From NCBI GenBank assembly GCA_000827265.1, contig KN834761.1:547758-600268 (forward strand): a stretch of DNA of 52,511 nucleotides. Reading direction: 5' to 3'. Numbering within the stretch: the first letter of the stretch is position 1; each line of letters opens with the position of its first letter. The stretch is from Collybiopsis luxurians FD-317 M1 (taxonomy: Eukaryota > Basidiomycota > Agaricomycetes > Agaricales > Omphalotaceae). The notes beneath the pieces were generated by a model, which was not told where the DNA came from, ran no database searches, and was given only the letters and a program-made list of their open reading frames with translations. Position numbers and translations under genes: made by a program. Below, one piece after another: positions 45,123 through 52,511 of the stretch.

Positions 45123-45630
45123 AGTTTTTTATTCACAGAAGGGGTACCTCGAGCTCGAAGAACGATGCAACATGCCGGAAAAGTTGTATCACTGTCAGAC
45201 TTAAGACGCGTTCACGGTCTGACCACGTGGGTGCATAACGGTCAGATTTTTCGACGATTGGACTTTTATTACTCTATACAAAAAAGTATTATGCGCTAGC
45301 GCAAAGATCGTCGCAAAGCATATTATGCTCTAAATCTACTCTACATTGTTTACATCAACATCTCCAATCTACAAAGGTCTGGAGAGTCTAAAAAAATCGA
45401 ACAAGAAAGAAAAGGAGCGTAGAAAAGGATCGTGAAAACAGACTCGCTGTTCGAGCTTCGAGCTTCAAGCTTCGAATCTCAGGCGCTCAAGCGGTCCGTT
45501 AGCTCTGTCTAGCCAAAATAGGAACCCACACTTGGGATCTCCCACCTCTCGAATACAACACCAAGGCCACAAGCCTCAGCTCCCGCCACTGACCGCCCTT
45601 CGGAGACCACTTGGATTCATTATTGCGGGG

Positions 45631-46435
45631 TCAACTCATCTCCGCACGTTCCAAGATCTCGGAAATCTTCTCGGAAATCCTACATGCAACGTTGTATTTA
45701 GTCAGTGGTTGACCATGCTCATCGACGACATCAAATCTGGAGGTTTCAGAAAATCTGAATGTTCCGGGGGAGACATTTGGGTACTAGAACCACGCAGGAG
45801 AAAGAAATAGAATAACGCAATGAGAATTGGAATCGAAAGAAGAAGAGACTCTCTTACATCAAGAGCCCATGAAACTGTCTTAATCCTGGGGGGGCCAGTT
45901 CGGGAATGCCACTTTATCGCCATCATCAATAAAGTATCCTTCCAACGACTGCCGAAGAGGCACCCAAGGTGTACCGCCAACAGTGAACATGATTGGGTCC
46001 CTTGCTGGGCGACCGGTATACCCTGGCCTCCTAGGGAGGAACTCCAACCTGATTGAACCAAAATTCACGGACTTTCCGGTAGGAGGAAAATGGTCACCCC
46101 CAGATGGGTCGCGAAGAGACCTCGCAGCCTGCAGAGGGTACAACATAACATCAGTCTGGGAGTCCGCAACGTAATGGATGACTACGAAGTGAAAAGAAAA
46201 GAAAAGACTCACACTCGGGGATGCCACGACGGAACCTCCATGGACAGAACCATGACCAGCATGGTAATTCTGACTTTGGGTCTGAGAAGAAGAACCAAGT
46301 CAACAACACGATCGAATGTAATGAAGACCTTACGCTTACCGGATAACCCTGAGGGACACTAGGTCCGGGGTAGAAACCGTTGGGTACAACGGGATAGTAA
46401 TGGCCCCACTGTGGTCTGGCATCGGAGTGTTGCAT
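45631..46435 (-). CDS. Unknown protein, four exons, one-base frameshift
   Basis: Exons (minus strand): 46340-46435, 46213-46281, 45858-46155 and 45631-45783, with introns of 58, 57 and 74 nt having GT and AG ends. The ATG at 46435 starts MQHSDARPQWGHYYPVVPNG. Exon 3 encodes LRDPSGGDHFPPTGKSVNFG and ESLEGYFIDD-like DGDKVAFPNW. In the run of seven G (45888-45894 on the plus strand) the frame breaks; with one base fewer the exon reads on through RIKTVSWALD into exon 4 (YPNVSPGTFRFSETSRFDVV) and ends at 45631, giving about 204 residues. As it stands translation stops at 45880. The layout resembles small agaricomycete proteins of unknown function; no signal peptide is seen. Confidence 0.6.
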
Positions 46436-48040
46436 TGTCGGAGTTCGAGTCGAGTGTTCGGGGATGTGCACAGAGAGATGGAGAGATGATATGAGTTCTG
46501 CAAAGAAGGAGAGAACGATGGTGATAGTGAAGAACATTGCGCTCGTCTCACCGGTCTTTTATGACCAGGAATTGTGGCTGTTCACCTTAATCGTATTCCG
46601 CATTGTCTGGCAAGAAAAATAAAAAAGGTCGGTCAAACTAGTTCGAAAGTGAATTCCTATTGGATGCCGACGTACTTTTGAATTATGTCCAAGCGACTTC
46701 CCCTCTTCCAAATACGACAGTAGATCACCGCCACTATAGTTAGTTACATGCCATCTATGTCAGAGCCACTTGAATTGTAAATAATAGTTGCTGTAAACGC
46801 GTCATATTTTCCAAGTTTCAGTGGCCTTGTATGTTAATCTTGGGCGCTTCTACAGCGAAATGTTGGCCCTCGGGTGATTTTGAACAACAGTAGCCAATCG
46901 GTATGTTCGAGGCAATGGTGGCAAAAAAAAAAAAGCTGTTGAAGAGAGATATAGGATTACTTGCGTCCATGGACAATGCGGAGGCGCCTGGAGGCCCTTG
47001 AGAGAATTTTTGAGATCTTGATTATTCTAACACAATTTTCTGGTTTAAGTCCTAAATTGAGCGACAATTGCGTTGTTCAGAGGTGAGGGAATAGAGGAAA
47101 GGAACGGAGGCGATGAGCGCTTGTTTGCCTTCCGGCCCGGGCCATCAGTTTCTTGAACTGGATACAAGTCCGGATCCATGACAATTCAGCACATCATAGC
47201 AGATTGCATTTTGTCACCAGCTACCATTGGTGAATCCGTTCATTGAGATTTAGTTTTAGAACATAATTTTTAATAAATAATCGTGATTTATACGACCTTT
47301 TATTGGGGAAAATCGCACCTGTGAAGGAGAATCGCCGCTTAGGAGTGAGATCCTTTTGAAGACAATCAATTCTAATCTGGTGTGATCCATGAAACATCTC
47401 CCAAAGACCTGCTTTACATTCTATTCCTACAAAGCATCCTCAGTATCTAGTTAAGCAGAGAGAATACACACCTATGCCTGCTTACAGTTGCCTTACCATT
47501 GACCTTCAGGAATTTATGCCAACGATTTTTGTGTTGATGTGCAACAGTGTCCGGCACTGCTCAATGATGCGTCTTGAAGCGCATGGCGCATTTCATAGTC
47601 CACGATGCATGTTTCGTGTCGTGGTCCCCGCCTGTCCCAGCAAGGGGTCGCGCCATGTTCATCTTCTCGCCTTCCGACTAATCCTAGGTACAATTTTTCA
47701 TGGCATTCTGAGGCCAAAAATTGATGATTGCATGGGCATGCGGAAGATGCAACACCCGCATCGTTGATACTGTGTGTAGATTACTTGGACATTGTTGTCA
47801 ATGTTTAACACAACCCACAATGAACGAAGAGTTGCAAGCTCCCCTCTTCGAACAAATCCGGAATGACAAGACAGCGATAGCACCAATAGCCTTGAACCTT
47901 GATAGTCAGGCAGAAGGTGTAAATTGTCCAGGATATACGAATGACCGTCGAGGTGTTGAGACCGAGCAGCGAAGAACAGTCAAACCAACAAGAGAAGATT
48001 TGGAATACCTATGCTAGAAAATAGGCTACCGGTTATTGCC
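46436..48040. other. No gene recognised
   Basis: Intergenic-looking sequence with an A12 tract near 46925. Short open stretches at 47474-47767 and 47721-48017 have no domain or splice support. Confidence 0.4.
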
Positions 48041-48049
48041 ATTGCCGCT

Positions 48050-48235
48050 GACAGCGAGCTTGACGGACTCGACTTCACAAAATGTTTTCCGAATGTCATT
48101 GTTAAGGACCGGGGTAGGAAGAGCGGATTGGATCCCATGGCCCAGCCAGTATTCCAGAATCCGACCGGAGATCATGGCGGTTTGGGTTGCTAATGATATC
48201 CGAACCTACTTTAAGTTGTTGCATCCGTAGGCTAT
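48050..48235 (-). repeat. Diverged minus-strand repeat, copy 1
   Basis: Contains AATGTCATTGTTAAGGACCG, then TTCCAGAATCCGACCGGAGA and GCTAATGATATCCGA on the plus strand. The same ordered words, diverged, occur at 48430-48610 and 49526-49720. On the minus strand each encodes a hydrophobic or serine-rich stretch, so these look like remnants of one duplicated exon. Confidence 0.45.
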
Positions 48236-48429
48236 GGTTCAACGCCAAATTCAGCTAGCGATTACACAATCAAAAACTGGGGTTGACGGTGTAGATATGC
48301 GGGGGAGGGTCGCAGTTGAGGTCGTTGAGTTAAATTTGGAGTTTGTATATACCACAACATAATTGTCCGATGAGTCAAGAAACGTAGCTAAATGATATCG
48401 GGAGTGAATAGGTCCACTCACCTTGCTCA

Positions 48430-48610
48430 AGGCGATCGACGTCGACAGCGAATCTCACGGGCTTACCATCCCAAAACCCTGCCTAAGAATGCGCAAAAAG
48501 TGCGGGAATGTCCTTGATAAGAACCAGATGATAAAATGCAAACTTGAATTTAAGGACAGTATAAAAGTCCAATGGGAGAATGATATCGAAGTTAACTCAA
48601 GCCGTCGCAT
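48430..48610 (-). repeat. Diverged minus-strand repeat, copy 2
   Basis: Contains AATGCGCAAAAAGTGCGGGA and ATGTCCTTGATAAGAACCAG on the plus strand, matching the words of copies 1 and 3. Next to it (48406-48420) is ATAGGTCCACTCACC, whose reverse complement GTGAGTGGACCTAT looks like a splice donor and recurs near 49885. Confidence 0.45.
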
Positions 48611-48835
48611 TTATAGCCTTAGTCTGCTATGGCTGAAAGTAGCTTCCAGCCAATGATGGAACAATTGAAAGATAGGGGGCCTGTAGCCAGGGCCGTCGAG
48701 ATTTTATGGCTTATAGCTTCTGCAGAAGCATTGCCTCATGAGTGAAGAAATGTAGACAGGCAATGTCATAAGAAGGGTGAAGCTCAGGCTGAACGTGCTC
48801 GGACTGGTCGCTATATCAGTAGGTCTGAGACCGAC

Positions 48836-49492
48836 GTGGACCAAGAGTTCCCGTGTCTGTTCGCAGTTGATACCCGCCGCAGTATCTTCTACGAGTTTAA
48901 TTGGCCCGTACATCGTGAACAAGTGCTTGGTGCACAAGACGACATGTCCGACAGCAATTCGGCTGCAGGCAGGGTATGGGACGTAATGATCATTAGCGAA
49001 CACAAAAGAGGGAAGTCTGTTCATAAGTCTGCTTCCCCGCGGAAACGCGCGAAAGTGTCTGAAAAAGAGGAAACACCCAGACCTACCCCAAAGCGACCCC
49101 TGCGGAAAATATTCACTCCAAAGACATTGCCTTCGAAACCTGCGCGACACCTCGTAATTGTCAAGGAAGCTACTTCGAAGAAATCTCTGAGTCGGGACCA
49201 GGGATCAGAATCGGAAGAGGAGCACCGCGAGCATCTGTCGAAGAAACGATCTCAAAGCAAGAATAAACAGGTCAAGATGGCACTGGCAGAACCTCTATCT
49301 GACGACAATGGTTCTAGCGGGCTTGAAGAGGAAGAGGTTTATGAGCCTAGTGACACAGAAGAGGATGCCGACGAATCTGACTGTTATGACGACGAATTCG
49401 ATTCCCCAGGTCGCAAACGCAAATGCGCTGCCATTACTTCGACGCCTTCCAAATCGCGAGGGCGATCCGTTGCACAACCAACTCCACGGTGA
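48836..49492 (+). CDS. Charged, low-complexity, probably nuclear protein
   Basis: The 218-residue open frame is rich in Lys, Arg, Ser and Glu. Basic clusters resembling nuclear localisation signals include SPRKRAKVSEK, SKKRSQSKNKQVK and GRKRKCAA. An acidic block EEEEVYEPSDTEEDADESD follows near residues 164-182. There is no folded domain I can name. The first ATG (48836) is used; an internal ATG (in DDMSDSNSAAG) is an alternative start. It has no stop or frame break and sits among diverged repeats. It could be a chromatin- or DNA-associated protein, but that is inference from composition. Confidence 0.55.
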   Translation: MDQEFPCLFAVDTRRSIFYEFNWPVHREQVLGAQDDMSDSNSAAGRVWDVMIISEHKRGKSVHKSASPRKRAKVSEKEETPRPTPKRPLRKIFTPKTLPSKPARHLVIVKEATSKKSLSRDQGSESEEEHREHLSKKRSQSKNKQVKMALAEPLSDDNGSSGLEEEEVYEPSDTEEDADESDCYDDEFDSPGRKRKCAAITSTPSKSRGRSVAQPTPR

Positions 49493-49525
49493 ATAGGTCT
49501 CAGTAAACTTGACAGGCTTTCCCTG

Positions 49526-50068
49526 CTAAAAAACCGCCACCAGATGCGAAAAGTGTGTGGAAATGTCATTGATAAGAGCCAGGGAAGAAAGAGCAGAGCT
49601 GAATATTTGAGGGATCGAAAAAGTCCGAGAGGAGACGGTGGCGATTTGTGTTACTAGCGATATCGGAGACTGCTTGAGCAGTCGCACAGAGGCAATTAAA
49701 ACCTTGGGTATTTTTTCAGCTCGAAAGTAGGCTCCGGGCAAAGATACAATAACCGGAAGCTTTGGAGGGGAGGGGTGGGGGAGGAAGGGGAGAGTAGCAA
49801 AAAGCGTCGAACGAAATTCGGGGCTTAAATACTCCACGAGAGCATTATCTAATGAGTCAAGAGAGTTAGCCACACAACTGTAAATAGGTCCACTCACACG
49901 GGACGCAAGAGCCATGGCAGTACATCTGGCATACCCACGGCAGTACACCTTGTGCCGGTGCATGCCGAGCATAACTTGACTTATGACCGAACTCAATTCA
50001 ATTGGGCTCTTTTGCGTAAATAGCAAATTCACTGAACGCACCAACTTAGTGGGCTCCTGGTAAGTCAA
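49526..50068 (-). CDS. Unknown ORF containing repeat copy 3
   Basis: The 180-residue minus-strand frame starts MTYQEPTKLVRSVNLLFTQK and has a central NALVEYLSPEFRSTLFATLP. Its C-terminal part, SLVTQIATVSSRTFSIPQIF onward, is the third copy of the repeat seen at 48050 and 48430. A GTGAGTGGACC donor-like site near 49895 suggests that part of this frame may be intronic. No recognised domain; the gene may be a remnant. Confidence 0.35.
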   Translation of the reverse strand: MTYQEPTKLVRSVNLLFTQKSPIELSSVISQVMLGMHRHKVYCRGYARCTAMALASRVSGPIYSCVANSLDSLDNALVEYLSPEFRSTLFATLPFLPHPSPPKLPVIVSLPGAYFRAEKIPKVLIASVRLLKQSPISLVTQIATVSSRTFSIPQIFSSALSSLALINDISTHFSHLVAVF

Positions 50069-51801
50069 CGGCAGACATTTTGAGCTATTGCAAAAACCTT
50101 TTTGATACTATAGAGAGCTTTTAACTATCTCTCACTTAAAATAAGCAACGTGACTAGGAAATCAAGTAGATACTGGATATACGCAAAGAAAAGAAAAGTA
50201 ATTGAGTTCACAAGGTCATGTGCATAGAGTACTGCCGGAGTACTGCTGGAGTACTGCCTTAATGGCAGTACGAACCGTACTGCCATGACTTTTGCGTCCC
50301 GTGTCACGAATCAGGCTGAATAAATGCATCCTAAATGAAAACAATGGTCGTCGTTGGTCTTGTCCAAAGCATTGACCTTTATCGTCTTGAGCAAGAGGCG
50401 GGAGGGCCCAATTGATATGACGTTAGTAGACTAGTCACAAAACGGTATGAATACCATGAAATTGCTTTACCCTTGACTATAGAATATAGGTCACAGTACA
50501 CAGCTCGAGAAACGGCTACGCTGCGGGAGACTGGGAGCACTTACCGAACACGGACTGCCACTTTCGAATTACCAATAATGCAAGACAATTGTTGTGAAGC
50601 GCGTCGTGTTTCGGAGGTCTTATTCCCGAACAAAGTGGCAACAAAAAAGCCTACCGTTGAGTTTAAAAATAACACGCGACGGAGGACCAAACTCAGAAAA
50701 TTCCTCCACCGAACATTCGAAACGCCTACGAGGATTCACCCAGGGATTCTTCATCACTACCCAGATCTACGACACGTCAAAAGGAGCTGGCTTCGAAGCT
50801 CAGAGTTTGAAGGTACAGGAAATGTCCTCGGCCTTTCCTTGCAAAGGTGAAGTAACTAATGGCGACCTACCTCCCATCTCAGTCAAGATGATACTGGTGT
50901 CGGTTGGCTTCGTAAACCGATACCAAAGACCCGGAGTGGGCATTGATATCGCTATAGCCCAATTCACTTCGGTCCGTCTGCGTTCATTGCGGTGGCGTAG
51001 GAGCTTCAAAAAGAGCGTGCGATTCTTCTACCGTGTACGTTTACATTGTCTACATCGATGCCAATCGACAGTTCTGGGTCGGATTCTCAGAATTCAAGCT
51101 CAAGCAACCACTGGCAGTTGGCTGGCAGCGACCAAGAGTAATGAGCGCCTATTCATCATGCTATAATGCCGGACCGGCTTGGGACCGGCAGGTATATCCT
51201 TGATATGCAACTCGCTGGCTACAAGGTCACTGATTCATATCTACTTTGCGATCAGTGCCACTTCCTCGAGACTCAAGGTCATTCGGCAACGAGCATGCGC
51301 AAGTCTACTGGACATCGACTTCTTACTCGCCTTTGCTCTGAAATATCCTTCCAATTCTTATCTGACTGAGGTGACGGTATTGGTCCTTGTTCTTATACGA
51401 AAAGGATTACCGGTGCGCAGTGACGCAGTCATCTTGAAGGATCAGCTTTCTAGAACCGTTCAGGCTCTGAACTAGAACCCCCATCCTACCGGAGACTGAG
51501 TACTGATTGCTCCGGATGCTCAGGCAAGTAGACACGAGCCGAGCTCCGAATTCTCTCTCTTCCAACTTTTGACCCCCGTATTGTCCAGATCCTGTATTAT
51601 TAGCCAGAACCATTCTAATAACTCGGAGCTGAAGTCATGTCTTTTCGCTCTTCCATGGAGAACTCAGAACTATTCCCAATCGTGCTTGTATCCAATCTGG
51701 ATATCGATGTTCCACTTGCTACCGGCAGGAGAGGTGTAAAGGAGCCTCATCGATTCTTTCATCGAACAATACCTCTCCCTCCAGCGGTACAAGCAGTCGT
51801 C
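50069..51801. other. Coding-like but unresolved stretch
   Basis: Overlapping plus-strand open stretches occur at 50473-50850, 50594-51166 and 51179-51475. None could be joined by convincing introns or matched to a family. A CGGAGTACTG-like word repeats three times near 50233-50258. Possibly the 5' region of the downstream gene or a decayed gene. Confidence 0.3.
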
Positions 51802-52511
51802 ATGCGATCTGCCATTATTGGTAGCTTGGCCGTCATTATTGCCCAACTTGCATTCACAAAAGGGATGTACTGTCTTAACGTAGGTCCCCCTTGATCCCAT
51901 TGTGTCATGAACCGATAAATCCTGTTTCATTACTGTCCTTTTCAATTATTTTCTAGGGAACCACTGGTGACGATTTGAACTCGGATCATCCATTATATCA
52001 ACTTGAATTTGGTCAGTGGTGGTGTTAGTCTTTCTCTCTCATTTCTTGAGCCTAAATTATCATTCTAACTGCATAAAAACGTAGTCCACGCGGCGAACGG
52101 CGTATATTCTATCTCTTTCCCCTCAACTATGTATTTTGATCATCATGCTTGTGCAACGAACGGCCACCGAATGCCGGAGACTTTCTCGAACTGTTAGTAT
52201 CGAGCTACAGTCGTAAAGTCTGTTATCCTAAAGCCTCCTGATCCTAGTATAGGCCAGCGGGAGATTCTGTCATTCTCGAACTGGCAAGTAACCAAGCATT
52301 CATCACACTTTCATACGGCGGAAAGTTCATGAGCGACTGGCCCAACGGTCAGACCTATCCCGATGATCATGTACGTTCAATTTCATATGTGCACGTTCTC
52401 AACTTTCTCCCACCCATCTTTGATATCATCCTTTGACGTGATTTCAGTAGCGATCCATCTTGCATTACTTCTCCAAATTGTGCGCATTGTCACGGTCGTT
52501 CCGCCGCAGCA
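51802..52511 (+). CDS. Small secreted protein, 3' end beyond or at window edge
   Basis: Exons: 51802-51879, 51957-52011, 52085-52192, 52258-52370, and possibly one more from about 52448 or 52451. Introns are 77, 73 and 65 nt with GT and AG ends and consistent phases. The N-terminus MRSAIIGSLAVIIAQLAFTK is a clear signal-peptide pattern. The mature part includes NSDHPLYQLEF, GVYSISFPSTMYFDHHACAT, SGDSVILELASNQAFITLSY and SDWPNGQTYPDDH. After the fourth exon a GT donor (52371) leads to CAG (52447) followed directly by TAG, or to an acceptor three bases later. So the protein either ends at about 118 residues or runs off the window. An in-frame Met upstream (51637) exists, but I prefer 51802 because of the signal peptide. 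Family not recognised. Confidence 0.6.

Noticed and set aside
45455..45480. TTCGAGC/TTCGAAT words resembling a tRNA T-arm
   Set aside because: No acceptor or anticodon stems can be formed around them.
50594..51166. 190-codon plus-strand frame as a gene
   Set aside because: Arg/Ser-rich composition changes along its length, other frames are equally open, and I could not join it to neighbours with convincing introns.
51637..51801. Longer N-terminus for the secreted protein from the ATG at 51637
   Set aside because: It would bury the signal peptide at residue 56; I prefer the ATG at 51802 and treat this part as leader.

Overview
The window looks like one locus of an agaricomycete (mushroom-forming basidiomycete) genome. 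The intact genes are cut by many introns of about 50-95 nt. The repeats are types known from that group: chromodomain Ty3/gypsy elements, a KDZ-type (Kyakuja-Dileera-Zisupton) transposase and a NACHT-ankyrin STAND gene. The species cannot be told from the sequence. No rRNA, tRNA or CRISPR array was seen.

Layout. 0-4.3 kb: a fold-back element and three diverged tandem copies of an unknown gene; copies 2 and 3 are preceded by the same 23-bp motif, which recurs as an array before the next element. 4.36-8.2 kb: a decayed KDZ transposase followed by an array of GGCAGCTGCC palindromes. 8.5-12.7 kb: one gypsy pol broken into two oppositely oriented halves, then an orphan LTR. 12.7-16.4 kb: a MITE, simple repeats and unrecognised decayed ORFs. 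16.4-24.9 kb: two chromodomain gypsy elements, one on each strand and back to back, with a MITE nested in the first and a solo LTR with a clean CTTAG duplication nested in the second. 25.2-26.0 kb: an internally deleted Dicer relic. 27.0-32.8 kb: a NACHT gene with about 38 near-identical ankyrin repeats, containing a 301-bp assembly gap and several disabling lesions.

From about 32.8 kb the sequence becomes less CpG-poor. 33.3 kb holds a TA-flanked MITE, 34.1-34.8 kb an inverted duplication, and 36.0-39.0 kb a nearly full-length Dicer pseudogene whose DExH box and both RNase III signatures lack key acidic residues. 39.6-40.9 kb is an intact nine-exon multi-pass membrane protein gene. 44.8-45.1 kb is a third, C-terminal Dicer fragment. 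45.6-46.4 kb is a four-exon gene with a one-base homopolymer frameshift. 48-50 kb holds diverged minus-strand repeats around a charged nuclear-type protein. 51.8 kb to the end is a spliced gene for a small secreted protein, cut by the window edge.

The main biological theme is decay: three Dicer relics, a disabled NLR-like gene and nested transposons lie together. Many premature stops in transposons and host-like pseudogenes fit CGA-to-TGA changes, as expected from deamination of methylated CpG. I found no complete novel system. The best candidates for follow-up are the Dicer relics, the 23-bp motif shared by the first tandem genes and the KDZ element, and the palindrome array.
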